A stretch of DNA of 64,000 bases from Verrucomicrobiota bacterium (GTDB lineage Bacteria > Verrucomicrobiota > Verrucomicrobiia > Limisphaerales > UBA1319). The translations under genes and the position numbers were made by a program. The notes beneath the pieces are model-generated. The model saw only the letters and a list, made by a program, of their open reading frames with translations. It was not told where the DNA came from and did no database searches. Positions 28,266 to 37,014 of the stretch are shown here, one piece after another. Each line of letters starts with the position of its first letter. Within the stretch, counting starts at the first letter, position 1. The stretch spans positions 1 to 64,000 of the forward strand of contig JAKLHY010000016.1 of NCBI GenBank assembly GCA_022709905.1. The letters run 5' to 3'.

Positions 28266-30656
28266 ATGGGCGGCAGCCTTACCAGAGGTCGGTGGATTTT
28301 TTACGGCTGGGGGACCGTCCTGGCACAAGCCTGCTGTTGGCTGCTGAGCCAGGAACCACCCGGTGACTTCGGCCTTATCCAGCGCGCAGCCCAGGCCTCC
28401 CGCGAGTCTCTCGCCGCCCCGGCACAGACCGGTCCGACCAATGCCTCTCAGATTCGGATCCAAGGCGTCATTACGCTGGTCTGGGGCCGGGAGACCCTCT
28501 TTCTCCTCGATGCCAATGGGATGCCGTTCCGTGTTCAAGTGCCCGACAATTCGGGCTTGAGCCGGGGGGATTGGGTGGAGGCGACCGGTCTTCTCAAGGC
28601 TGATGAGACTCCCCGTTTTCTGGAAGCGGCCACAGTCCGAAAAACGGGTTCCAAGGATTTGCCCCCGGCCCTGCGCCTGGAACTGAAACCGATGTTGGAA
28701 CATGCCAAGGAAGGGATGTGGATTCAAATCCAAGGTCGGCTGATGGATTTTCGACGTTCCAGCAATAATTGGATCTATGTGTTGGAACGCGGATCCTGGA
28801 CGTATTACGCCCGGTTGGAGACCAATCGCCTGTCTTCCCCGCCTCCAACACCGCCCAGCGGCTCGATGGTAAGTGTCAGGGGGATTTACACAGTGAAGAC
28901 CGGTGTTGGGGGCGACCGTTTGGAGTGCCAAATCCTGATGAGTTCGCCGCTGGACATTCAGTTCAGTGGCTCCTGGTGGGCTTTTTGGACATCGCCGCGA
29001 TTTCGCCAAATTCTGATCGGGCTTGCGATCTTAGCCTTGGCATCGATGTTGTGGGGGATCATGCTCAAGCGACAGGTGGCTCGCCAGACTGCGATTGTCA
29101 AGAGGCAACTGGAAAAGGAGGCCGCGCTGGAGGCCAAGTATCGGCAGATGGTCGAGAATGCCTGGGATGCCATTTTCACATTGGATACCCAGGGCTGCTT
29201 TCTGTCGGTGAATCCAGCGGGCGAACGGATTACGGGATACTCGAGCCAGGAGCTGCTGGGCATGAAACTGGCACAATTGCTCAATGCGGAACATCATCCG
29301 ACTGCTGAATCGTTGCTGGCACCCTCGAATCTGTCGGCCGCCGGTACTACGGTGGAGCTGCAACTGCTGGCCAAGGGCGATCGGCGGATCAGCCTGGAAG
29401 TGAGCATGCAACCGGTCTTCCAGGACGGGCGGTTGGCCGGTCTGGAGGGCGTTGGCCGAGACATTACCCAACGGAAACAGGCCGAGGAAGCGCTGCGTCA
29501 TGCCCAGAAAATGGAGGCCATAGGCCAATTGGCGGCCGGAGTCGCCCATGATTTTAACAACTTGTTGACGGTGATTATGGGGAATCTGGACCTGATGCAG
29601 ATGAATTCTTACGAAACCGAGATGGATCCCGGTTACCTGGCCCAGATCCGTGAAGCGTCGGAACGCGCCCGCGGATTGACCCGGCAGTTGCTGTTGTTCA
29701 GCCGTCCCCAAAAAGCCCAGGTGCAGTCTCTCGATTTTAACGAGCTCCTGAGGAATCTGGTCAAGATGCTTCGACGGTTGATCGGCGAGCACATTCAGAT
29801 GGAGTGTCAGCTGGCCGAGGCTGTTCCGCAGATTGTGGCCGACCCCGGCATGATCGAACAGGTGGTGCTGAATCTGACGGTGAATGCGCGGGATGCCATG
29901 CCAAGCGGCGGACGCCTCGTCCTGAAGACCAGTGAAGCTCGCTTCGAAGGTTCCACAATCCGCGGCAATGCCGGAGACCGGCAAGGAAGGTTTGTTTGCT
30001 TTGAGGTCAGGGATACCGGATGCGGCATGGATGCGACCACGCGGGAACGCATTTTTGAGCCCTTTTTTACCACCAAAGAGCCGGGGAAAGGGACCGGCCT
30101 CGGACTCGCCAACGTGCAAGGCATCGTCACAAGGCACAAGGGCTGGATCGAAGTGGACAGCCAACCCGGCCGGGGAACCGTTTTCCGCATCTACTTGCCG
30201 GCGCGGGAGACTCCCGTCGAAGTCCCGGGGGCAAAACTCACCGCTTCCAGAGATCCGGGCGGGACCGAAACCATTCTGGTGGTGGAAGACGAGGCCAGCG
30301 TTCGAGAGATGCTGTCGTGTATGCTAGGCCGGAAAGGTTATCAAGTTTTGACCGCCCGCTCAGGACCTGAAGCGCGGCGGATCTGGGCTGACTCCTCCAA
30401 CAAGATCCAGTTGTTGCTGACCGACCTCGTGTTGCCCGGAGGGATGAGCGGTTTTGACCTTGCTCGAACACTCCGCGCGGAACGCCCCGAACTCAGGGTC
30501 ATATTCAGCAGCGGCTACGGCCAGGACTCCGCATCGGATCCCTCCCTCTCGGGCAGCGGCGTCTGGTTCCTGCAAAAACCTTTCAGTTCTGATCAGTTGC
30601 TGCAGATGGTTCGCGAATGCCTGGATGCCGTCGAAAGACCGTCGGACAGCCAATAA
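28266..30656 (+). CDS. Hybrid sensor histidine kinase with OB-like sensor and PAS domain
   Basis: The 796-aa protein has a hydrophobic N-terminal segment (about residues 10-27) and a large extracytoplasmic part with two OB-fold-like units (about 62-130 and 150-228). A transmembrane helix lies near 248-266, then a PAS domain (about 290-400). The HisKA box AAGVAHDFNN carries His428. The HATPase domain has the N-box NLTVNARDAM and G-boxes DTGCGMD and GKGTGLGLANV. The C-terminal receiver has LVVEDE, phospho-acceptor Asp720 in LLLTDLVLP, and Lys771 in QKPF. No DNA-binding response regulator lies nearby, so the output partner is unknown. A further upstream start is possible. Confidence 0.9.
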   Translation: MGGSLTRGRWIFYGWGTVLAQACCWLLSQEPPGDFGLIQRAAQASRESLAAPAQTGPTNASQIRIQGVITLVWGRETLFLLDANGMPFRVQVPDNSGLSRGDWVEATGLLKADETPRFLEAATVRKTGSKDLPPALRLELKPMLEHAKEGMWIQIQGRLMDFRRSSNNWIYVLERGSWTYYARLETNRLSSPPPTPPSGSMVSVRGIYTVKTGVGGDRLECQILMSSPLDIQFSGSWWAFWTSPRFRQILIGLAILALASMLWGIMLKRQVARQTAIVKRQLEKEAALEAKYRQMVENAWDAIFTLDTQGCFLSVNPAGERITGYSSQELLGMKLAQLLNAEHHPTAESLLAPSNLSAAGTTVELQLLAKGDRRISLEVSMQPVFQDGRLAGLEGVGRDITQRKQAEEALRHAQKMEAIGQLAAGVAHDFNNLLTVIMGNLDLMQMNSYETEMDPGYLAQIREASERARGLTRQLLLFSRPQKAQVQSLDFNELLRNLVKMLRRLIGEHIQMECQLAEAVPQIVADPGMIEQVVLNLTVNARDAMPSGGRLVLKTSEARFEGSTIRGNAGDRQGRFVCFEVRDTGCGMDATTRERIFEPFFTTKEPGKGTGLGLANVQGIVTRHKGWIEVDSQPGRGTVFRIYLPARETPVEVPGAKLTASRDPGGTETILVVEDEASVREMLSCMLGRKGYQVLTARSGPEARRIWADSSNKIQLLLTDLVLPGGMSGFDLARTLRAERPELRVIFSSGYGQDSASDPSLSGSGVWFLQKPFSSDQLLQMVRECLDAVERPSDSQ

Positions 30657-30679
30657 TCCCGCCTTGTTGGCCGGGCTTG

Positions 30680-31474
30680 TTACAGCTGACGTTCCAGTTC
30701 GGCCACGGTTGCCGGATCGTAGGCGTAGCGTTTCTGGCTTTCCACCGGATCGTTGACCGGTTGGGTGCCGAGGTATTTTAGAACGTCCTGCTCATCCAGC
30801 AGCGGGACATCTGAACTTGCCAGACTGCCGTAGGATTGGCCGTAAAACACCTTGGGCCGAATATCCAGGATCTCACTGAGCATCTCCGGATTATCGATGA
30901 CCGCTCCATGGATCCCCCGCCGAAGCTCTTCCATCATTCGATACTTGGTCTTTTCCCGGAGGTCGGCCAGGCTTTCCTGGTGTTCGGGATCATCGGCCGA
31001 AACCAGCTTCTGCCCGGTGGGCGTTCCGACATAAACGGCGGCGCAGGCCGGATCCCACTTCCGAATCTCCCAGGCCGCCATATAGACCGGCTGCAAATGT
31101 TCGATTCCATAGCCATGATCGAGCAGCTGATTCAGCATCTGGCGACAGGCCTGGGTATCTCGCGCCGGTGAATTCAAGAACTGTTGGGCCGCGATGTGCT
31201 TCCTCAGCTTGACTGGATCGGACTGCGCGGAGGCCTCCGGCGCGCGCTCAACCGCCGGAGTCGCGAGCCCGTATTCAGGCCGGCTGACAGCCGTGCCTTG
31301 GCGAGGCGACGGCGACTTGACCGGTGTTGGGCGCCATTCCTTGCGCGAGGGCGGACTCAGGGATTCCGGCCCGGGAGACTGCACCAGTAACCCCAGCAAG
31401 AGGCTGACCGCGGCGGCGCCGGCCAGGGTGTAGAAGAGCCGCTTTTCATCCGGTATGGTAAGGGTCAAGGCCAT
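30680..31474 (-). CDS. Hypothetical single-pass membrane protein
   Basis: The 264-aa product has one N-terminal membrane helix (about residues 14-30, YTLAGAAAVSLLLGLLV), then a Pro/Ser-rich linker of about 70 residues and a folded C-terminal domain. That domain contains two cysteines (QACRQML and DPACAAVYVG) and ends with an alternating polar pattern. I do not recognise the family. Its ATG lies ten bases inside the end of the upstream secreted-protein gene, so the two are probably made together. The region 30657-30679 between its stop and the kinase stop is too short for more than a shared terminator. Confidence 0.65.
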   Translation of the reverse strand: MALTLTIPDEKRLFYTLAGAAAVSLLLGLLVQSPGPESLSPPSRKEWRPTPVKSPSPRQGTAVSRPEYGLATPAVERAPEASAQSDPVKLRKHIAAQQFLNSPARDTQACRQMLNQLLDHGYGIEHLQPVYMAAWEIRKWDPACAAVYVGTPTGQKLVSADDPEHQESLADLREKTKYRMMEELRRGIHGAVIDNPEMLSEILDIRPKVFYGQSYGSLASSDVPLLDEQDVLKYLGTQPVNDPVESQKRYAYDPATVAELERQL

Positions 31475-32004
31475 ATGTTGAGTTGAAGCAGAACGGAGGT
31501 GGCAATGTAGTTGCGCGAGGAATCAATCGCGTAGGTCCATGTGTCCGGGCTCATCCACCAGGATTGAGTCAGATTGTAGGCATTGGAACCTACGAGGGTT
31601 CCGGTGCTGTCGTAGATATCTCCCACAGCAATATGCTTCACATAATGCGTATTGATTAAAGAAAGGTTTACTACCCGGTCATAACCCGAGCGGGTGGATT
31701 CATATCGAGTCTGTGAATCCGGCTGCCATACGCTGGAATAGCTGCAGTAATAAGTGGAAAACTGATCGTAGGAATAATAAGTGGATCCATTGGGCGAAAT
31801 CTGTCGGGTAAAGTAAACGGGGCTGGTCCCGCTGAAATTGCTGTAAACCCGGTAGTTCTGATAGACAGCGCCCCGATACGTGTCGGTGTTCCGCTGATGA
31901 TAATGCGAGAGCCAGTTTTCAACCACCCCATGAACGCAAGTCGCCTGGCCACCGACCATCACTAGCGTGACCAGGGCCCATGAATACTTGATAAGAGAAG
32001 ACAT
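31465..32004 (-). CDS. Secreted tyrosine-rich hypothetical protein
   Basis: The 179-aa product has a signal peptide (MSSLIKYSWALVTLVMVGGQATCVHG). The mature part is unusually rich in Tyr, Ser, Thr and Asn (YRGAVYQNYRVYSNFSGTS, STYYSYDQFSTYYCSYSS) and is probably beta-rich. Codons here are visibly more A+T-rich than in the surrounding genes. I know no family for it. It overlaps the following membrane-protein gene by ten bases, suggesting a two-gene unit. Confidence 0.65.
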   Translation of the reverse strand: MSSLIKYSWALVTLVMVGGQATCVHGVVENWLSHYHQRNTDTYRGAVYQNYRVYSNFSGTSPVYFTRQISPNGSTYYSYDQFSTYYCSYSSVWQPDSQTRYESTRSGYDRVVNLSLINTHYVKHIAVGDIYDSTGTLVGSNAYNLTQSWWMSPDTWTYAIDSSRNYIATSVLLQLNIWP

Positions 32005-32409
32005 AATTCGTGCCTTTCAGTTTTCAGTTCGAGCGGCTCGCGCAATACTGGAATCGCCCACAGCCAGCCGCCCCTGATTCCTGCGATCCTCATCCTCCCC
32101 GGCGCCGCAAGCCCTCCCGGCGACAGCCAAACACGGTTCCCTGTCATCTAGCAACGCATCGAGGTATTCTGTCATCGCAAAACGCAATTAGCAGACGGCA
32201 TGCCACCACAGGATCAGGTCTCCTTTTGCTTCGGGATCAGCTTCAAGTCTCGAAAACATCCTCTCGTCCCGGCGGGACATGGGCTGGGAACGATCAGGAC
32301 AGGCGATTTATGTGCCGCCATTGCTTGCCGGTGGGCAATTTATTCCATGTCCAAATACAGGACAGATGCCCATCGCTAAGACAGACAATCCAGATGCCGG
32401 ACGGGTGGA
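32005..32409. other. Intergenic region of about 400 bp
   Basis: Lies upstream of the secreted tyrosine-rich protein gene and just past the stop of the U32 peptidase-family gene, both on the minus strand. No convincing gene, strong promoter or terminator was found. A 34-codon minus-strand stretch near 32295-32400 contains SDGH but has no start. Confidence 0.4.
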
Positions 32410-35088
32410 TTACTGGGGCATGATGGAGCGTTGACGGGTCTGTTCGAGGGTGCCACGGGTGACTCCCAGCTGGCTGGCCAGATTCAGCCGCTTCCAGAGC
32501 TGAGCACCGGTCAGGCTCCCCACAAACAATTGTTGGTACCGGTCGATCACTTCCCGGACCTGATCGGGTGACTCGTCAAGAAACTCGAGTCGAAAGTGGC
32601 GCAATCCCGCGGATAAGAGGCTGGCAACATGTTCGGCGCCAGTCTGGGCGCGCGCGTTAAACACGGTGTTGCGGCAGCCGGCATCCGCCTGGATTGGATG
32701 CTCAGCCTGAACCCGATCCCGAAGTCGCACGCTATGTTTTTCGCAGGGACGTCCGCAATTGGTGTAATAGGTGCCTTTGGACAGGAAGGCACAGAAAACG
32801 CAATGCTCCATGTGAAACAGGGGCATGTGCTGATGGAGGGTGACCTCGAACCAGGACGGAGGAGCCCGTCTGAGCAAGGCCAGAAGTTGCTCGCCATTCA
32901 GGTCGTAAGAGGCCGTCACACGTTCCAACCCCTGTTTTTTCACAAAATAGCTGGCGCTGAGTGGATTGGATATATTGAGCGTGTAGTCTCCAATCCGTCG
33001 ATGGTGTTTGAAGAATTGGAGGTGATCATAATTACGGATAAGATATCCATCGGCGTTGCTGGCCAGGACTTGTTCGAGGATCCAATTTTCGCCGGGCTTT
33101 GAGATCCGGGGTGCAGCGACCCAGAGGGAACGACGGAGCTGTCGAACGGAGGGCCCTGTCTCCCGGACAGCCTGTCCCGAAGACCATGCCGCCGAGGTTG
33201 TTCGCGTTCGCCGAACGGCTTCCCCGTATTTCCGCGGATCTTCGAACTCGGCATAGACCGTGTTAATCCCGGTTTCGAGCACGGCATCCAATTGATCCAG
33301 GGTGCGGACCAGGACAATGAGTTCAGAGGGGATTGCACCAGAGAAAGAGCCGGGGCTCTCCTCCGCCGGGGCTCTGCCTGCGCCTTCGGGGCCAGGCGAG
33401 TCGCTCATCGTGGAAAGCATATGTTCAACAGTGGACTTACAGTCCGGCGGGGTCGCCTGGAGTTGCCAGCGATTAGGATTTCGACGCGCCAATTCCAGGT
33501 TTTTCACCAGATCTCGCCGCAACCGGTTGAGCTCAGCCAGGGGCAGGATCACGTCGCCTTCGAGGAAGTTGTCGAGAGTTGCCAGGTGGAAACTGCTGCC
33601 TCCGAGGCGACCGAACTGTTCCTCGAGCTGGGACGTTGTCAAGGGACGGTTACGGGCAGGGACGAGGGGCAGGGTGGAAAGCCCCTCGGCTTGGTGGCCA
33701 AGTTCATCCTTCAGAATGGCCCGCAACGATTCGCCCGCCCGCCCATGGACCTGCACGGATACGGGACGCGTAAACCGAGGCCGGTCGCCCGTGAACGACC
33801 GGCGCAGGTCCCGGTCCAAGGCGGGATCGTCGGTTTTCCAAACCCGATTGCCAGGTTGGATCCGATCGAAGCGAATATCGCCCCGGCCGAAACCCAGCAC
33901 GCTATCCGGCCCCCGGTTTTTGACCGAGTACACGCGTCCTCCCTGCTCCGGGAGATCGGGTTGGCCGGCATCGAATACCACTCCGTCCCCCGGCTTGAGC
34001 GAGGCCGCGAGCTTGATGAAAACACTTTCGCCTTGAACCCGGAGCACCTCGCCCAAATAAACCCCTCGTTTCTTACCAAACCGGCCGTGAACGAGTTTTT
34101 GGTTGTCAATGCCCTGGAGCCAACCGGTGTATAGTCCTCGGGAAAAGGCCATTTCCATGGCATACCGCGAGTCCTCCACCAGACGCCGCAACCGATCCTT
34201 CGGCATCTTTCCTTCCGGCTGGGAAAGGCATTCGTCCAGAACATGGCGATAAATGCGCGTGATATTCGCCACGTATTCCGGGCTTTTGAGCCGGCCTTCA
34301 ATTTTCAGCGAGGTAACCCCCGCGCGCACCAAATCGGGAACCACGGATAGTCCGGCAAGATCCTGGGGGCTCAGCAGATACCTGCGATCGCCGAGGGAAA
34401 CCGTCTGGCCGTCGCAAACCAATTCATAGGGCAACCGACAGGCCTGGGCGCACTCTCCGCGATTGGCGGATCGTCCCCCCAGCGACTCGCTCGTTAGACA
34501 CTGGCCCGAATACGCCACGCAGAGCGCTCCGTGGACAAAGACCTCCAGCGGAAACGGGGCCTTGGATCCCGGATGCCCCTCCGGATCGGTTCCGGCGGCT
34601 GTGGCGCGCTCAGCCTGGATCTGCTCAATCTCGGAAACCGAGCATTCCCTCGCGAGCGCCACCAGGCTGCAACCCAATTCTTCGGCAAATGCCAGGCCCG
34701 CGGCACTGGTGACCGACATCTGGGTGGAGGCGTATATTGGGAAATCTGTTGAAATGCCCCGAATGAGCCGGCAGATGCCCACATCCTGGACAATGGCCGC
34801 ATCCACACCTGCCTCGATGATAGCCCGAAGGTAATCCTCAGCCGCCTCGAGTTCGTCGGCAAACACGAGGATATTGAAAGTGACATAGCCGCGCACTCCA
34901 CGGCCGTGAAGATAGGACATCAGATCGGGCAGACCGGCCACCGTGAAGTTTTCCGCCCTCATCCGCGCGTTGAACCGATCCAGTCCGAAATAGATGGCAT
35001 CCGCCCCATTCTCGACCGCCGCCCGGGCGCACTCCCAATCTCCCGCCGGAGCCAGCAGCTCAACCACCTTGGGCATCGAAACCGACAT
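32410..35088 (-). CDS. U32 peptidase-family protein, RlhA/YdcP-like
   Basis: Proteins of this family act in RNA hydroxylation; Escherichia coli RlhA (YdcP) makes 5-hydroxycytidine in 23S rRNA, using prephenate-linked chemistry and an iron-sulfur cluster. The product (about 892 aa) begins VELLAPAGDWECARAAVENGADAIYFG, the normal U32 opening. It has the signature cysteines in GRSANRGECAQACRLPYELV. The long C-terminal part is DUF3656-like and adds a second Cys group, EHCVFCAFLSKGTYYTNCGRPCEKH. The start is ambiguous among TTG 35109, ATG 35088 and ATG 35076; family alignment favours one of the last two. proC lies upstream, 60-70 bp away. Confidence 0.85.
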   Translation of the reverse strand: MSVSMPKVVELLAPAGDWECARAAVENGADAIYFGLDRFNARMRAENFTVAGLPDLMSYLHGRGVRGYVTFNILVFADELEAAEDYLRAIIEAGVDAAIVQDVGICRLIRGISTDFPIYASTQMSVTSAAGLAFAEELGCSLVALARECSVSEIEQIQAERATAAGTDPEGHPGSKAPFPLEVFVHGALCVAYSGQCLTSESLGGRSANRGECAQACRLPYELVCDGQTVSLGDRRYLLSPQDLAGLSVVPDLVRAGVTSLKIEGRLKSPEYVANITRIYRHVLDECLSQPEGKMPKDRLRRLVEDSRYAMEMAFSRGLYTGWLQGIDNQKLVHGRFGKKRGVYLGEVLRVQGESVFIKLAASLKPGDGVVFDAGQPDLPEQGGRVYSVKNRGPDSVLGFGRGDIRFDRIQPGNRVWKTDDPALDRDLRRSFTGDRPRFTRPVSVQVHGRAGESLRAILKDELGHQAEGLSTLPLVPARNRPLTTSQLEEQFGRLGGSSFHLATLDNFLEGDVILPLAELNRLRRDLVKNLELARRNPNRWQLQATPPDCKSTVEHMLSTMSDSPGPEGAGRAPAEESPGSFSGAIPSELIVLVRTLDQLDAVLETGINTVYAEFEDPRKYGEAVRRTRTTSAAWSSGQAVRETGPSVRQLRRSLWVAAPRISKPGENWILEQVLASNADGYLIRNYDHLQFFKHHRRIGDYTLNISNPLSASYFVKKQGLERVTASYDLNGEQLLALLRRAPPSWFEVTLHQHMPLFHMEHCVFCAFLSKGTYYTNCGRPCEKHSVRLRDRVQAEHPIQADAGCRNTVFNARAQTGAEHVASLLSAGLRHFRLEFLDESPDQVREVIDRYQQLFVGSLTGAQLWKRLNLASQLGVTRGTLEQTRQRSIMPQ

Positions 35089-35149
35089 GGGCAACGACCA
35101 TCCTCTCAAAGCTTAACGCTCGCTCGCCAGCACTCAACGAGGCCCCGCC

Positions 35150-35971
35150 TCATGATTGACCCAACTGTTTCGATTTTTGAGTGGCGACTCGCACGGCATT
35201 CATCAAAGCGCCCCGAACACCGGCCTTTTCCAGTTCGTGGAGTCCATCGATGGTGGTGCCTCCAGGGCTGGTGACCATGTCTTTCAAGACGCCCGGATGC
35301 TGGCCGGTCTCCAGAACCATTCGCGCCGCGCCCATCAAGGTCTGCGCCGCCAACTGGGTGGCCACATCCCGCGGCAAACCAGCGGCCACCCCGCCATCGC
35401 TCAAGGCCTCCAGCATGAGATAACCATAGGCAGGCCCGCTGCCGCTCAAGCCGGTCACCGCATCCAGATGGGACTCCTTGACTTCCAGGGCCAATCCCAC
35501 CGCTGAAAAGCAGTCGCGCGCGAGGGCGCCGTCAGCCGTTGTGGCATGCCGGCCCAATGCGTAGGCCAGCGCGCCGGCGCCGACCAGGGCCGGCGTATTG
35601 GGCATGGCCCGAATCACCCTGACGCCCGGCGCCAGCGCGCTTTCCAGCCGGTTCAAGGATACCCCGGCGGCAATCGAGATCAGGAGATGATCCGTGCCGA
35701 CCAGCGGATGGATCTCGCCAAGAACCTCGGCAACCTGCGCCGGTTTAACGGCCAAGACGATCACCGACGCAAACTCGATTACCTCGGAGTTCGCTGGGGT
35801 GGTCCGGGCGCCTATGGTCTCCGCAAATGCCGCCCGGGCCGCCTCGATCGGATCGCTGGCCAGGATCTGTTCCGGCTGCAACAATCCCCGCGCAACCAAT
35901 CCCCGGGCCAAGGCTGTCGCCATCCGGCCCGCTCCCAGAAACCCAACCCGCGCATCCAACCGTTTCTTCAT
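35150..35971 (-). CDS. proC: Pyrroline-5-carboxylate reductase
   Basis: ProC reduces pyrroline-5-carboxylate to L-proline with NAD(P)H. The 273-aa product has the N-terminal Rossmann motif VGFLGAGRMATALARGL. The family signature lies in the second half: DAVTGLSGSGPAYGYLMLEALSDGGVAAGLPRDVA, then VTSPGGTTIDGLHELEKAGVRGALMNAV. Length is normal. It lies upstream of the U32 gene on the same strand and is divergent from the OmpA-like gene with 94 bp between. Confidence 0.96.
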   Translation of the reverse strand: MKKRLDARVGFLGAGRMATALARGLVARGLLQPEQILASDPIEAARAAFAETIGARTTPANSEVIEFASVIVLAVKPAQVAEVLGEIHPLVGTDHLLISIAAGVSLNRLESALAPGVRVIRAMPNTPALVGAGALAYALGRHATTADGALARDCFSAVGLALEVKESHLDAVTGLSGSGPAYGYLMLEALSDGGVAAGLPRDVATQLAAQTLMGAARMVLETGQHPGVLKDMVTSPGGTTIDGLHELEKAGVRGALMNAVRVATQKSKQLGQS

Positions 35972-36065
35972 ATCCGATGGAATACCAGATTACGGACACA
36001 TGCAAAAGCCGAAATCGTTCCAAGGAACCATTGCCGAAACCCATCGATTCGGCTAATGGTGAACC

Positions 36066-36941
36066 ATGACCAGACAAACATGGATCATCGCCAGCCTGCT
36101 GTCCCTGTTGATAGTGGGGGGGATCATAGCCTTCTCATTTCATCAGAAATCGGCGCAAATCGATCGAATGGAAACCGAGCTGGTCCAGGCCCAACAGACC
36201 GCCGATGAGGCCAACAACAAAATCACCGCCATTCAGTCCGCCTTGGAGGAAAAAGACGCGCGGATCCAGGAGTTGGAGAAGGAATCCCAAAAAGCCACTC
36301 AAGCCCAGAAAGACCTCGAACAGGAAATGCGCCAGGCCCTACAATCCAAGGATATCACCATCTCCGAACTGAAAGGCAAACTGACGGTCGACATCCTGGA
36401 TCGTATTCTCTTCGATTCGGGTGAAGCCGTTTTAAAGCCTGAGGGCATGAAGATTCTGACCCAGGTGGCCGAGGTGTTGGCCCAGTTTCCCAACCGCCAG
36501 ATCCATGTGATCGGGCATACGGACAATGTCCCCATCCGGGCCTCCGCCATGAACCGATATCCCAGCAACTGGGAGCTATCGACCGCCCGGGCGACGGCGG
36601 CCGTCCGTTATTTATGCGAACACGCCGCAGTCGATCCCCGCCGGCTGGGCGCCGTTGGATACGGCGAATTTCATCCGATTGCGGACAATGCCACGGCCGA
36701 AGGCCGCGCCAAAAACCGCCGCATCGCCATCGTGGTGTTGTCCGAGGAACTCGTGGGATCTGATGCCGCCAAGCCGGTGTCTTCGACGGGCGATTCTACC
36801 CCTGCTCAATCCCCGCCCGCCGGAAGCGATTCACCGGCGTCCCCGGAAGCCCAGCCGCAGGGCATGCCTCCCGCATCCACGCACGATACCAACACTCCGA
36901 CGGCGACCAATCGGGTCTCGATGCCAGAGGGCAGCCTGTGA
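36066..36941 (+). CDS. OmpA/MotB-like peptidoglycan-binding protein
   Basis: The 291-aa product has an N-terminal membrane anchor (ASLLSLLIVGGIIAFSF), a coiled coil of about 80 residues, and an OmpA-family domain (about residues 110-225). Key family positions are seen in ILFDSGEAVLKPEGMKIL, VIGHTDNVPI, NWELSTARATAAVRYL and NRRIAIVV. A Pro/Ser/Ala-rich tail of about 60 residues follows. The anchor and coiled coil suggest a periplasmic, envelope-spanning protein that grips peptidoglycan. No outer-membrane barrel or motor partner gene is adjacent. Confidence 0.88.
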   Translation: MTRQTWIIASLLSLLIVGGIIAFSFHQKSAQIDRMETELVQAQQTADEANNKITAIQSALEEKDARIQELEKESQKATQAQKDLEQEMRQALQSKDITISELKGKLTVDILDRILFDSGEAVLKPEGMKILTQVAEVLAQFPNRQIHVIGHTDNVPIRASAMNRYPSNWELSTARATAAVRYLCEHAAVDPRRLGAVGYGEFHPIADNATAEGRAKNRRIAIVVLSEELVGSDAAKPVSSTGDSTPAQSPPAGSDSPASPEAQPQGMPPASTHDTNTPTATNRVSMPEGSL

Positions 36942-36944
36942 CGG

Positions 36945-36958
36945 TCACCGGCCGGTGA
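36945..36958. repeat. Perfect 14-bp palindrome after the OmpA-like gene
   Basis: TCACCGGCCGGTGA lies just after the stop codon. It has no T-run, so it is not a standard intrinsic terminator; it could stabilise the 3' end of the mRNA. Confidence 0.35.
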
Positions 36959-37014
36959 TGTCCCGCCTCATTGGGCTAACGTCGTTGTTCTTTTCTCACG
37001 GACGCCGCGGGAAT

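Noticed and set aside
32295..32400. Minus-strand stretch encoding a SDGH-containing peptide, reminiscent of PVC pseudopilin C-termini
   Set aside because: Only about 34 codons, no start codon, and it begins next to the stop of the U32 gene. The similarity is too slight to call a pilin remnant.
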